64,000 nt of DNA from Homarus americanus (GCF_018991925.1 NW_024732415.1:2788724-2852723), one strand, 5' to 3'; positions 31,974 to 43,631 are shown, numbered from the stretch's first letter. The notes: generated by a model not told the origin, from the sequence alone. Made by a program: numbers and translations.

Positions 31974-32238
31974 AACTGTGGAAATGCATCAGGAACACAC
32001 AGACACACTATATATTTACACAACAGCTATGGTCAATAAGCACATATATTATGCTTATGTTAATATTAATCATCACTTGACAGCTTTATCAGCGGTACAG
32101 ATCCTCATTGCTGCCTTCACCGTGTAAGGTTATCTGCCCCACAAAGTGCTCGTTCTATATATACTGTACAGCCATAAGCAACACCGCCGGTATTTACAAC
32201 ATCAAGAGTATTGTATATCTTCTTCTGAAGGTTTATCA

Positions 32239-32244
32239 ATAAAA
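32239..32244 (+). promoter_or_regulatory. polyadenylation signal AATAAA downstream of the 31875 exon
   Basis: Canonical hexamer 266 bases after the stop codon, giving a plausible 3' UTR length. Chance occurrence in AT-rich DNA cannot be excluded. Confidence 0.3.
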
Positions 32245-32686
32245 CAACATAAATACCTCGTCTAGTTTCTTCTAGCTGTTGAAACTAATATGTTTTAGAT
32301 CATTAAACTGTTATTTTCTCTTCCATTAAAAGACTAAAGATGACTATAAAGGAATACCAAGAGCAATTCGTTTGAAAAGTTCCTCTGGCAAACACGAAAC
32401 AGTAAACAATAAACACTTAACAAAATATTATATAATTATAATCTATAGAGAGAGTAATTAATAAGAACGTGTACTGTACATGACCTAACTTGTGAGCAGT
32501 GTTCTCGGTGACCTCAGCTGGTTCAGTGTTATGTTGCCTCAGTTGCTTCGGTTACTGACACCTTTACGGTAACACCAGGTCACATTATCGTTACAAATTC
32601 AGAAACAGTATAGATGAAAAAATGCGATTTATGTTAATTACTTGTATTAGAAACTTAACTTGAAATTATGAGATTACATGGAAAGG
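32245..32686. other. AT-rich, no recognisable gene
   Basis: A 31-codon open stretch ending at TAG near 32610 (LVQCYVASVASVTDTF...) follows a CTCAG but has a weak pyrimidine tract; not called. Confidence 0.4.
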
Positions 32687-32967
32687 TTAGGATGGGGATT
32701 ACCGGGACTGGGGACTACCGGGACTGGGGACTACCGGGACTGGGGGCTACCGGGATTGGGGGACTACTGGGACTGGGGACTACCGGGACTGGGAACTACC
32801 GGGACTGGGGACTACCGGGACTGAGAACTACCGGGATTGGGGACTACTGGGACTGGGGACTACCGGGACTGAGAACTACCAGGACTGGGGACTACCAGGA
32901 CTGGGGACTACCGGGACTGGGGACTACCGGGATTGGGGACCACTGGGACTGGAAACTACCGGGGCGT
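32687..32967. repeat. 16 bp minisatellite, about 17 copies
   Basis: Unit ACCGGGACTGGGGACT. Because 16 is not a multiple of three, all three frames cycle and a 102-codon frame (32668-32976) gives a 16-residue Gly/Asp/Tyr/Trp repeat; I regard that as an artefact. The sharp edges with AT-rich DNA suggest a recent expansion. Confidence 0.95.
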
Positions 32968-33596
32968 AGTAATTGAGATAATGAACATTTAGTGGATTAA
33001 ATGTATTACTTTGTTAAATTAAGAAAGACAACATAAACATCTGGAGTTAACAAAGTGATATATAACTATTGAATTCCCGTATGTATAAGAATATAATCTT
33101 TATTTATGTATCAAATAACGACTTACAATTACATACACCTGTGCTTACACGTCTAAGTTATGTGACCTGAAGAATAATAATATACTGTATTTATTATCAG
33201 AGTTCAATTAACATGACAGCACGATGATAATAGTGTTGCCGTCGCTACTTTACTGTTCTAGGTATATTAATAACTGATAATAATGAAACACTATAATTAA
33301 CACTGATTTCGTTAATGTATCTCGTTGTCTGATGGTCTAAATGTGACGTGATCATCACATAAACAGTGTTATCATTCTGCAGGCACACAATGCTGCTTAT
33401 TTAGAAAAACACAACAAAAGTCTTAAATAACTACCCATTGACGTCACAAATCCTCTTCTTTTTTTCAGTAGATAATCCTACACAATGAATCCTTAATGTC
33501 AGAGGTCATCCCTTTTAACATTAATGAACTTACATTATAAGAGTTTACGACACATTGTTTACGAAAAACATTCACGCCTTGTATACAGTATATATG
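32968..33596. other. AT-rich, no recognisable feature
   Basis: No repeat, exon or regulatory signal seen. Confidence 0.5.
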
Positions 33597-33618
33597 TATA
33601 CACACACACACACACACA

Positions 33619-33711
<93 letters not shown>
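33597..33711. repeat. CA(11)-TA(45) compound microsatellite
   Basis: CA run then TATATTATA and a long TA run. Confidence 0.97.
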
Positions 33712-33712
<1 letters not shown>

Positions 33713-33814
33713 TTTACTGTATACAGACTTTGAAAATACTGTAACTTCTTGCACGTTAAAACAGAAGCGGGAAGTTTTGGGACGTTTTATTCTTTTTAAT
33801 TTTACGGTCGTCAG

Positions 33815-33849
33815 TGTGGAACTGACCGAGGCACAAGACGACCGCCTAG
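33815..33849 (+). CDS. candidate 35 bp mini-exon
   Basis: TTCTTTTTAATTTTACGG then TCGTCAG precedes it (pyrimidine-rich acceptor) and GTAAAG follows. The open frame reads VELTEAQDDRL plus one base. That base joined to the next candidate exon (33976) makes Asp and keeps the frame. The intron between would be 126 bp and contains an ATT microsatellite. Weak but internally consistent. Confidence 0.2.
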
Positions 33850-33878
33850 GTAAAGTACCATGGTACCACCGACCAGCC

Positions 33879-33879
<1 letters not shown>

Positions 33880-33920
<41 letters not shown>
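33880..33920. repeat. TTA microsatellite
   Basis: About 13 units. Confidence 0.97.
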
Positions 33921-33975
33921 TAGCAAGAGAGCAGGTTATCTTCTAGGCCTTAATGTGACCTTTCCCTTCCCCTAG

Positions 33976-34067
33976 ACAGGGAGCGTGGGGGGTTGGTAAT
34001 ACCATCGTTTTCAGGCTCTGGCAGAAAGACAACACAAAATGGAACTGGGGTGTTTAAATGTGTGTAG
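33976..34067 (+). CDS. candidate terminal exon following the 33815 mini-exon
   Basis: Preceded by CCTTTCCCTTCCCCTAG, a strong acceptor. In the frame set by the mini-exon it reads RERGGLVIPSFSGSGRKTTQ, then NGTGVFKCV and TAG. A second frame is also open, so the coding call is uncertain. Confidence 0.2.
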
Positions 34068-35167
34068 ATGTAATCAGGGTGATAATGGGAGCGTGACTGA
34101 AACTATGGTGAATGAGAGGAACGTAAATGTTTCGTGTGACCAAAACTGAAGAACAGAAGAGAGGTGAGGTGGGGACAGGAGAGGGGAGTAAAGTCAGGAG
34201 TGTCAGACAGGATTAGCACGGAGAAAGAATAATAATAAGAGTAATGATATATGGAGTTGCGTGATGGAATGTAAGTGGGGTGAGTACCTGTGGCTCACAC
34301 AAAACCTAAAGGCATGACAGATGGGCGATAGTGAATGTGTAATATGCACCAGGGAATAGAAAAAAAAAATATGGGGGAAGGTAAAATGAATTTGTTAAGA
34401 CCTGAAGAACTGCATTGAAAGTTTCAGCGTGAGAGATGGAGTGATAGTGATGGGAGATTTAACAACAAGAACTGACGATAGGGAAGAGGAGGGGAGAGTG
34501 CCAGAGTGAAGAGAGAGAGAAACTGATAGAAATCTAGGCTGGGAGGGGCGTGATAGTGGGAATAAATGGTTCAAAAAAGAAAGACAGATAGAGAGCTGTT
34601 AAAACTATACGTGGTGGACAGAACAACGTTGATTGAAGTGGTTGTACCGAGAGGAACTGTGTACTGAAATAAAAAAAAATGATGTTTACAGAAGTTAAGA
34701 ACAATATTATAAAAGTTTACGTGAGAGGAGAAATAAAATGTAGCCGATTGACTTAAAATAAGTTATTGAGATAAGATGGATGGAGGTAAATGGGGATTGA
34801 AATGGGAGGGATGGGTGAGGAGTGAGTGTAGTCAAGGTGTGGAATGGGAGGGATGGGTGAGGAGTGAGTGTACAGAGAGTAGTCAAGGTGTGGAGATAAA
34901 AGATAAAAAAGAAAGAATAACAAGGAGAGGGAATGGTGGGATGAAAGGCTAGGTGTATAAATTAATTAAGTAGATGAGAAGGACACATTAGCGTCAACTG
35001 CAGGCAAGAATGGGTGAAAGAAAAGAGAAAAGCCACAAGGAGTTAAAAGGAAAGAAAGAAATAAGTATGGTGAAAGAATGGAAAATAAGAGAAAATGAAA
35101 GAAGCGGTTGAAGGAAATGACTATGGTAAGAAAATCACAAAAAACAAACATATTGAGAGTTAAGGAA

Positions 35168-35170
<3 letters not shown>
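34068..35170. other. purine-rich intronic-type DNA with a ~55 bp tandem duplication
   Basis: The plus strand is rich in GAG/GGA/AAA. The segment ATGGGAGGGATGGGTGAGG...TCAAGGTGTGG is present twice at 34800-34895. No gene found. Confidence 0.55.

Positions 35171-35206
<36 letters not shown>
35171..35206. repeat. TC microsatellite
   Basis: About 17 units. Confidence 0.96.
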
Positions 35207-35207
<1 letters not shown>

Positions 35208-35238
35208 TTCAAGAACTAAGGTCTTCTAAGCACGTACA

Positions 35239-35386
35239 GTAGCTAAAACAACTATCTGTACAGTTGTGGGTCGATATGCTCCGAAACCTTACGAGTGACT
35301 AGTGACAGCCCACCATATACCAAAATCTATCGTCCATGGTCTCATATTGTTCCCCACAAAATATACAGAGATAGTTGTTTTAGCTA
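35239..35386. mobile_element. 148 bp inverted-repeat element (MITE-like)
   Basis: The ends GTAGCTAAAACAACTATCT (35239-35257) and the exact reverse complement (35368-35386) give 19 perfect pairs, and pairing continues inward with mismatches (GTACAGTTGTGGG against CCCCACAAAATATAC). TA lies at the outer edge of each end, compatible with a TA-target (Tc1/mariner-type) element, though family assignment is a guess. Confidence 0.6.
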
Positions 35387-35829
35387 CATACAATAGGTTT
35401 ACATACTCAACAAAATACATTAGACAAATCAGGACAGTTGTTCTTTTTTACGGCAGCAGTTATGGATAATAATAAATGGATATACTGAAGAAATGGATGA
35501 GGGTGTGGGGGGACTATATGAGTAACTGTTAGATGTAAGAGACAGAGTTATTTCCTGTTTAAGACGTGATGGAATGAGAAGTGTCAAGAGAGAAACAGGA
35601 AAAAAACAAAACAACGAAAGTGACTAAGCTGTAAGACTGTACTGTAGGTAACTTTAATAATGGTCGTAGAACAAGAGTGAATGGAGGCACTGATGAAATG
35701 CTAATGGTAGGAAATGGTAAGTGAGAGAAATGGGCAACAATAGTGTATAGGTTGTAAGAATTAATGTAAAAAAATTGAGGAAGTGGTCAGAGTTAACATT
35801 GAAGGAATTATTGAAAAAAGAAGAAAACG
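35387..35829. other. no recognisable gene
   Basis: Purine-biased AT-rich DNA. Confidence 0.45.
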
Positions 35830-35922
35830 GTATGTATGTATGTATGTATGTTTGTATATATGTGTGTATGTATGTATGTATGTATGTATATATGTATATG
35901 TATGTATGTATGTATGTATGAT
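35830..35922. repeat. GTAT tetranucleotide microsatellite
   Basis: About 20 units with GT and TA slips. Confidence 0.94.
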
Positions 35923-36175
35923 ATAGTAGTCACAAAATTGATGAAGTACTGAAAACATCGGGTATACAAAAGCAATAATAATGGGTGTGTGTGTGTGGGT
36001 AAAACTGGTTGTTGTTTAATAAATAAGACCCTAAAGTGTGTATAGTGATATAATACACCATAACACCATACCCATCACATTTTAAATACAAAGAGTTATA
36101 TGACTATCAGTACGTGTAAGTGTAGTAGGAAATGGGAAAAATAGTCCCGTATTGTTAAGGCTATGTAATGCCGCC

Positions 36176-36257
36176 ATGGATGAGGGTAGTAAAGAAAGTG
36201 AAAGCAAGAGTAATGGAGAGATCCTCAAGCTGGTGAATAATGTTACAGCACTGGGAG
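36176..36257 (+). CDS. candidate start exon with optimal initiation context
   Basis: The context GCCGCCATGG is a full Kozak match. It opens 27 codons plus one base: MDEGSKESESKSNGEILKLV then NNVTALG, closing at GGGAG followed by GTGAGTCAG, a near-consensus donor. The N-terminus is charged and Ser-rich with no signal peptide, so a cytosolic or nuclear product is expected. The partner exon must supply two bases; 37917-37990 is phase-compatible but unproven. Of all candidate exons this has the best start and donor signals together. Confidence 0.42.
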
Positions 36258-36351
36258 GTGAGTCAGCTGTTGTTGGCAGATGACAATTACTCCAGCAGGC
36301 GATTCAGAATAAAAACTTATAAATATTGTCGGAGAGAGAAAATAACACGAA

Positions 36352-36411
36352 CTTAACCTAATCTAACCTAACCTAATCTAACCCAGCTTAACCTAACCTA
36401 ATCTAACTTAA
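36352..36411. repeat. interstitial telomere-like CCTAA repeat
   Basis: About ten degenerate CTAAC/CTAAT units (TTAACCTAATCTAACC...). The arthropod telomere repeat is TTAGG, whose complement is CCTAA. Confidence 0.7.
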
Positions 36412-37916
36412 AGATGCTATAGTAGTTCTGGTTAGGATAATAACTGCGGTTGGTTTGTATCGATTGAAAACAAAAATAGCCATCCAGCCGTGGTACTTTT
36501 TTAACACTAGTAGTTTTAGATAATGTTGGAGGGAGATCAAATAACGCCAATCCTGAACCATAAAGAGAAACTGTGTACGGGTCACATTTTGTTTACATAA
36601 CCGCTAGACTGGCCGGATAATGGTCAGGTAGAACCCCAACCGATATCATTCATTCTCTTATTTACCTAAACGATACGAAAAATGCATAACAAGGAATAAT
36701 TATAGTGATTTTTATTCAACGATATTCACTACACTTACCGCGTGTGTTATTGTCACCTCAGTAAGATGTAAGGGTCGATAACCGAAGCCAAAGAGAAAAT
36801 AAAATATAACATACTTAGAATTACTGTACTGTATATGGCGATCGGGAAGTGACTCAGGAATCTACTGACAGATATAAGAATCTATTTACGTAAACAGACG
36901 TGAGATTCATAATTTTTGCACATGCTTAATACCGGGTAAACAGCTCCGCATATTACCCTAATGTAACCAGACATATCTTAATTATTTGCTTTAGTAACCT
37001 GACTCAAGAAATGGGAGAGAAATACCAATATAACGAGGAAGATCAAATGTCTGAGGGCTGGTGGAAACTTGTCCCTGATGCTTAGATATTTCGAGTAAAA
37101 ATCAGTTCTGTAGACCGGAAACATAATAAGAGTGACACAAGAAACTGATACTACAGAGATCTGATATTAGGTCTTACCATTAGCTAAGAATTGTATCCGC
37201 TAGTGTCACAAGTACTATGGTCCAGACTCTCAACATTATTGACGATGCAGCGAAAAACGATGGAATAAAAAAAATTTAAAAGTCAATATCATCGAAAATC
37301 AATGTCTTTTTTTTTCTTACTTTTTTCGGTGGGCAGCAGAACCAGCGTGAAATTGGTAACCTAAGACACGGTTCAGTACTGTTGGCATGTAAGTGATATC
37401 ATTAACCATCATACTTTTATCTTTATCTGGGGAGTAATTATGTTTTCAATCACCAATGTTTGTTATCATTCTTATACATCAGCTAATAACTCAAGTGTTC
37501 AATGTTTAGTAGAGCCGTGTTCTCCTTCTCCCTTTTAGACCGGTTGAGAAAATGTCAGCACCGTTTTAGCTCTAAGTCAAGAGGAGAATGAATTTACACA
37601 GGCTTCATTCTGTACTCTCTTCCTATTGGTTGGGAGGAGCATAATCAGTGTAAACAAAGGGACAGCGAATATTAACCGCTTAATTGTACAATAAACACTA
37701 TAGGTATAAATATGTTTAATCATTTTGCTGACATTCTTTTCAGTGACCTCTAACGCAACTCCTTCTTATCTAATTTTAACAGCTTCGTTATATTTGACAC
37801 TAAAGTTAAAGTCTCTCAAACAACAAGTGGATGGTTATTTTCTATTTAACTTATCATTAACTATCCTACTTTACTTTTAATAATAATTATAATAAAACCC
37901 TCCTTATACACTGTAG
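36412..37916. other. AT-rich, intron-like; no recognisable feature
   Basis: Short frames only. A CCTATTGGTTGGGAGG phrase (37622) is a lone CCAAT-type match. Confidence 0.5.
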
Positions 37917-38045
37917 CTCCTGCCTTCCTTCCCAACTATGCCACTGCACATCATGACCAGGCTACAGCGCATCGCAGAACAAGTGTGTAAAGCCTTCGAG
38001 CAAGTCAGAGTTACATCAGTGAAGACCAGCGAAATTGTGTGGTGA
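37917..38045 (+). CDS. candidate exon with two competing frames
   Basis: CCCTCCTTATACACTGTAG precedes 37917. Frame 1 (entering with two bases, as the 36176 exon needs) reads APAFLPNYATAHHDQATAHR then RTSV and stops at 37988. Frame 2 reads MTRLQRIAEQVCKAFEQVRV then TSVKTSEIVW and stops at 38043; it looks more like a folded, helical protein and could use the CCAG acceptor at 37960. Both cannot be right. No family is recognised. Confidence 0.25.
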   Translation, partial: LLPSFPTMPLHIMTRLQRIAEQVCKAFEQVRVTSVKTSEIVW

Positions 38046-38202
38046 AATTGCACCGAATGAGACGGGTAAAAGTGCCACAGGAAAACGCGGCTTATGTACG
38101 AGTCAAGCCCTTGTAATACAGGAGACAGACTGAACGGTAAAATTAACTCAAATGTTAAAATATGTAAGACATCAGAACAGTATAACATATAACATTCTGA
38201 TA

Positions 38203-38222
38203 TTATTATTATTATTATTATT
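38203..38222. repeat. short ATT microsatellite
   Basis: Six units, followed by seven T. Confidence 0.85.
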
Positions 38223-38819
38223 TTTTTCTTGGATTACTGACTTGTTTTAGTTTTGTGTGGAAATAATAATAAAATAACCCTAAAGAATGCTCAGAGTAAC
38301 AGATAACAGCACCAATTGAGGCATTTAAGGAATGATAAATACAAACTAAGTAAACATTAAATGACACACGCACACACGGTATAATTATACAGGTGGTGCT
38401 TCCTGTGATTTACAAATTTTTTTTTTATAATAATTGAAGCAGAATTATAGTGAGAGCAGTTGTTGCCAATAATAAAAAGAAGACAATTGCTTATAGTGAT
38501 AATTACAAGACAGTTTACAAAAGACAGTTTTAGTAGATGTTCCCAGCATAAAAATTATCGTGATAATTGACTCCATAAAAGCAAGACATATAATTTTAAC
38601 CTGTCATGCGGGCTAAAATTTTCACCCCGAGAATTCTGCTTATTTAACACATTTAAACCCATAAGAGTACCTAGTGTTGACGATACAGAGAAACATATAC
38701 GTTAAGAATAATGAAATATATTGGGTTTTAATATATAGTTGTTTAATATAAGACTAGTATGTGGTGTAGCATGGTGTACCCCCTGCTTGATGGCTTCACG
38801 TGTACTTGATGGCTCCACT

Positions 38820-39350
38820 TTAAAGAACAAACAAAGTACATAATAATCATAAACAAGACAATAATAAACCAGGACAAGAAGAAACAAGACAAATAAACCA
38901 AGAGAAATTGAACCCGCGCAAAAATAAAACAACACCAACATGATAAATGACAATAAACAAAAAATGAATTATTAATACGAAAGTAAATTTGGGTAAAAAA
39001 AAATCAAACAAAGAGAAGGACAAAAATATACTAAAATAAACCAGGACAGATATAAACCAACGACAAAATTAAACCATATACAAGTTCTTAGCTCAAGACA
39101 AAAACTAAACCCGAAAAAAAACAACAATATAAACCCGCAAAAATAAACCCGAGACAAAAACAAACACAAAAAGGAAAAACAAAATAAATAAAATAAAATC
39201 AGAGCAAATAACAAAAACTAAGACAAAAAAGAGAAAAAAAAGTGAACCAAAAAAAAAAAGGACAAAAGTGAAGTAAAACAAAAGAACTGATGACAAAAGA
39301 CATACCAAGACTTTTATAAAAGATGAATCATAATCAGCTCCGGGGATAAG
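38820..39350. repeat. A-rich degenerate repeat (AAACCAGGACAA-like)
   Basis: Phrases such as ATAAACCAGGACAAGAAG and AAACCCGCAAAAATAAACC recur at 20-35 bp. The minus strand gives long Phe/Leu/Val frames that mimic membrane proteins, but these follow directly from the composition. Confidence 0.7.
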
Positions 39351-39463
39351 TAAACACACGGCAACAATAACAATGTGGATTTACATAAAGTGTTTTCATG
39401 TGACGAGACGAAACGTAAATAGAAGTGAGAAGAAAAAAGTTACACTCAAAATAAACAGAGAGA

Positions 39464-39486
39464 AAGAGAGAGATAGAGAGAGAGGG
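39464..39486. repeat. GA microsatellite
   Basis: About 10 units with one ATA slip. Confidence 0.9.
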
Positions 39487-39585
39487 GGGTACTAACTACT
39501 TCAAGCCAAGTAATAAAGAGAAAGATAAAGAAAGATAAAGAAAAGCAACATGAAAATAAAGCAAATAACTAGGAAAATATGTTGG

Positions 39586-39803
39586 ACAGTCCCCTTCACT
39601 AGTGCGTTTACAGGAGCTCGTCATATAAAATATTCCACAAATCATTATCATTGAGATATTTGTTTTAATATTGTTTTTAATTTATTCCATGGTATGTTTA
39701 TTATTGCTAGTTTTCTTCTGTCGAATGTAAACAAACACAGGGTTCCCACACTGCACAAAACCTGACGAGCTGCCCCTGTAAACGCACTAGTGAAGGGGAC
39801 TGT
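39586..39803. mobile_element. 218 bp MITE with ~38 bp terminal inverted repeats
   Basis: The left end ACAGTCCCCTTCACTAGTGC continues to GTTTACAGGAGCTCGTCA. The right end is its reverse complement except for three extra bases (CAGGGGCAGCTCGTCA). No clear target duplication, so the superfamily is open. The interior is AT-rich and non-coding. Confidence 0.82.
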
Positions 39804-39829
39804 ACATAAGAGAAGAACAATTACTAACT

Positions 39830-39932
39830 ACACACACACACACACACACGTACACAAAAACGCACATAAACAAAGAAACAAACACACACACACACACACA
39901 CTAACACACACACGCACACACACACACACACA
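39830..39932. repeat. CA-rich compound microsatellite
   Basis: Three CA runs separated by ACGTACAC and AAACAAAG. Confidence 0.93.
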
Positions 39933-39949
39933 AAAGAATCTCTCCACAA

Positions 39950-40480
39950 CAGGCAAGAAGAGAAAAAAAAGTGCTTGAGACGTGAATGAATAGAGATGGA
40001 AAGCAAACAAGGCAACACACCAAGGGGGAGAAAGAACTCTGAAAGAAGGAAAGAAAATGGAAAAAAAAAAAGAAGGATGGAGAGAAAAGTAAACATCTGA
40101 AGGAAGAAGGTGTGAAAGGAAGAGAAGGAAGAAGATACGAAAGAGAAATAGAAAGAAGAGTAAACAGGAGAAGGAAGAGCAAGGAAGAGATGTAAGAGTA
40201 AGGAGAAGGAAGAGTAAGAAAGAGAAGGAAGAGGAGGAGAAGGAAGAGTAAGAAGGAGAAGGAAGAGGAGGAGAAGGAAGAGTAAGAAGGAGAAGGAAAA
40301 GGAGGAGTAAGTCGAAGAGAAGGAAGAAGACGAAAGGGAAGTTAAGGTAATGAAGAAGAAGAAGAAGAAGAAGATTAAGAAGACGAATAAGAATGGGGAA
40401 GAGGAAGAAGAAAAAAAAGAAGAATGGGAAGAGGAAGAGTAGAAGAAAAAGGAAGAGAGAGAATGAAGAGGTTGAGAAAA
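39950..40480. repeat. polypurine GAAGGA/GGAGAA tract
   Basis: About 500 bp with few pyrimidines on plus; GAAGGAAGAGGAGGAGAAGG recurs. The minus-strand Ser/Phe/Leu frames of more than 200 codons are artefacts. Confidence 0.9.
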
Positions 40481-40484
40481 AATA

Positions 40485-40970
40485 CACACACTCACCACAC
40501 TTCAACAACACTTCAAACGCACGCATCACGAGCAAACACACCAACGCACTAAGACACTCCAAACGCACTCAGTACATTTCAAACGCACTAAAAACACTTC
40601 AAATGAACTCAACACACTTCAAAAGTACTTAATACATCTTCAAACGCATTCAACACATTACAAACGCACTCAACACACTTCAAATGCACTCAAAGCACTT
40701 CAAAAGCATTTAATACACTTCTATCGCACTTAACAAACATCAAACACACCTCAACCACATTCTAAAAGCACGTAACGCACTCCAAGCACACCTTAACCAC
40801 AATTCAAACGCACTCAAAAACCCTTCAAAAGCACTCCACACATTCCAAATACACTTCAAACGCACTCAACACATTTCAAACGCACTCAAAACACTTCAAA
40901 CACACTTCAAACGCACTCTACACACTTTAAACACACTTCAAACGCACTCAGCACAGTTCAAAGGCCCCTC
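40485..40970. repeat. ~20 bp minisatellite, CACTTCAAACGCACTCAACA
   Basis: About 24 degenerate units with a stable CTTCAAACGCACT core. Confidence 0.9.
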
Positions 40971-41148
40971 ATGACTAGACAGAGTGCGTTTTTATAGCTC
41001 TCTCTCTCTCGGGTATCGAATAGACGTTCTCGCAGTGAACAGGTCGGAGCCAAGAGACCGATTTAGGCCAATGCAAGAATAACAAATAAACTCAGCAGTC
41101 ACTATCTACTAGCACCACCACTAGCAGCAACGATTGTGGTAGTGGTGA

Positions 41149-41179
<31 letters not shown>

Positions 41180-42609
41180 GTTACCTAAACAAGCGTCGTG
41201 TTATCCCATGTGTATAATACTAATATTAAAGGCGTGAGGTACAGTGTATGCTGATGTCATAATGTTTACTTCACCTTAATAACAAGGGATTATAAGCGTG
41301 TAGTCTTGGTAAGTAAACACAGAGTTAGAGGTTAATGTATGTATGTATGTATGTATGTGTCTTTTATCTACATCTACGGCTTCTGGGGCATAAGGGCCGT
41401 GGTTGGGCTAAATTATTTTGTATTTACCGTCGAAGTTAATATCATATGCTAAAATTTCTCACGAATTCTTCAACTGACAAGAGACGAGAAAGACGGGAGA
41501 AATAGACTTGATATAAAAGGTATTGTAAGCAGTTTATCTTCACTCTGCAGGATCGTCTTCATAAAGGAAGAGATTGACTCTCACTGTTATGCAAATTTTA
41601 AATATCCAATTTCCTATGCACAGGAATTCAGTAATGTGGGAGATATGTAAATATTTTGTAATGCCACTTCTCTCATTTCGTCTTCCTGCATATAGTCAAC
41701 AGTTTATGTAACTTATGAGTACAGTTAATATAGTTTAGAGAATATGTTGTGGTTTGCAGATTTCAAGAATTTACAAAGATTTTATGAATAAGAAAAAATC
41801 ACACGATGGCCGCAATGTGTAAACAAAAGCTGCTTCTCGTGGAAAAAACTCTTGAACCGCTTTTTTTTCATATATGCAAACATTTTGTATTTTTTTTAAT
41901 ATGTTGCATTTTTCCCCCGATCTTTTTTTTTTTCAAGAATTTTGCAAACTGACATTCTGGGAAATCCGCAGTCGGGTACCCTCAGGTATAAACGAATCTG
42001 TATTTAATCACCAGAAAGACTTACCTTCCTTAGCTTTTGAAAGTTGATGTCTAGTAAATTAACGTACTTAAGGGAACTTGGAACTTAAAACTTAAAGTAG
42101 ACCTTAGTTGTTGAAAATATGAAATAGAAACAATATTTAATTGCTTTCATGTTACTATATTATTGTTATTGTTATTTAAATTATATCATTGTTATTACTG
42201 TAAGCTATAATCTTAAATAACAACGACAATAATAATAAAAATAATAAAAAAAAGATAATAATAAGTGAGTTATTAGACTTAAATACGGATGGAAATAGAG
42301 TATATTAATTAAAAAAAATGATCCTCTCCAACTTTCCGACACAACTGATTACTGTAATCCCGTGAGCCAGACAAAGCCTCTTATTATCACTACTATTTAT
42401 ATTATTTCTCTGGTTATCAAGCTTATTCCCTTCACTACGGGACGACACTTTTAATATTTTATTTGGCTCCCGCAGGACGATTTTATTCAGCTCAGATGGC
42501 AGCCCGTACACGAGGGGTCAAAACCCTTTACCAAGTGGACTGATATTACGCAGCAACTATAGTCTCTTCTTCAGTTGTAGGTCAAGTTGTTCCTTGTCTT
42601 AATAAACCC

Positions 42610-42643
<34 letters not shown>

Positions 42644-42778
42644 GTTACGTCATGACACACACATACATTACGTTGATAACACAGAAGCGACGCAGCCGAG
42701 ACGTAGCGTCATGTGTTGTGTCTCTCCCCTGGAACACACTACGGGCAATGTCTGATAACGGATATAGCGGACGATAGC
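40971..42778. other. AT-rich DNA with short GTA, GTAT and GA microsatellites
   Basis: GTA run at 41157-41179, GTAT run at 41336-41359, GA run at 42611-42641. On the minus strand a CpG-dense stretch at 42675-42780 contains ATG at 42714 followed by 14 codons (MTLRLGCVASVLST), with a GTAATG donor-like site; noted but not called. Confidence 0.5.
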
Positions 42779-42905
42779 TGGGGGGGGGGTGAATGTGAGG
42801 GGCGATGGAAGTGGTGAGGGAGGTGGTGAGGGGTGAGGGAAGTGGTGAGGGAGGAGAGAGGTGGTGAGGGGTGAGGTAGGAAGTGAGATGTGAAGAGGAG
42901 GGGGA
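42779..42905. repeat. GGTGAGGGA-type minisatellite
   Basis: Poly-G run, then irregular GTGGTGAGGG and GGTGAGGGAA units. Confidence 0.85.
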
Positions 42906-43631
42906 TAAGGTAAATTAAAGAGGGGTAATTGTTCATCGGCGATGGTCCACACACACCTCGCCCCTTGTTCCTTTCCACTCGTTCCTCGTGTACATGGTTA
43001 TGTACAGTACATATACAAGAATGCATCATACTGATACACACTGATAAGAACACAGTCAACCTTGATGCACAGGGATACGCACACACACACGCGCTTAGTG
43101 CACATGGATACATGATTCACTTTATGACCACAGATATGTTCAGGTACTGTACTCACTGGGTGCACGGAGCTATGTACAGTACACATACCTACGTAGAGGC
43201 GCCCTTGACGTTGTACGCTAACACCTTCTTTACTGACGCCCACTTGGGTCCATATTATTATACCATTGACATTACTGAACGGAATATCTCACCAGAATGA
43301 AGCTCTGGAGAAACAGATCACGACGATGTAAATATCAGCCAATCAGAAACGTTCATTGTTAGTTTATAGTAAGGAATTCAACCCACAAAACATGAGAAAA
43401 AATAATAAAAAACCCTAAGTCAATTTATAGGTACCATCAGATGACGTGCGAAATATAGAGGACTCTACAAGTACAACTGATACATTATTAAGGTAGAAAG
43501 TTTCACATATATAACAAACGCATCATGGTTGAAGAACAGAGCCGGTGGCGCAGACAGGGACAACAAACCTAAACTATGATCAGTGTATCAGATCTGCAGT
43601 CAATTGTAAACTTGTACGATGATTTTACTGA

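Noticed and set aside
32668..32976. 102-codon Gly/Asp/Trp-rich protein starting with ATG
   Set aside because: Direct product of the 16 bp minisatellite, open in every frame.
33850..33870. GTACCATGGTAC palindrome as a regulatory site
   Set aside because: A single 12 bp palindrome is expected by chance in 64 kb and has no supporting context.
38702..39359. Three hydrophobic minus-strand frames resembling membrane proteins
   Set aside because: An A-rich plus strand forces Phe/Leu/Val codons on the minus strand; the underlying DNA is a degenerate A-rich repeat.
39824..40568. 224-246 codon minus-strand frames
   Set aside because: Translation of the GAAGGA polypurine tract and CA repeats.
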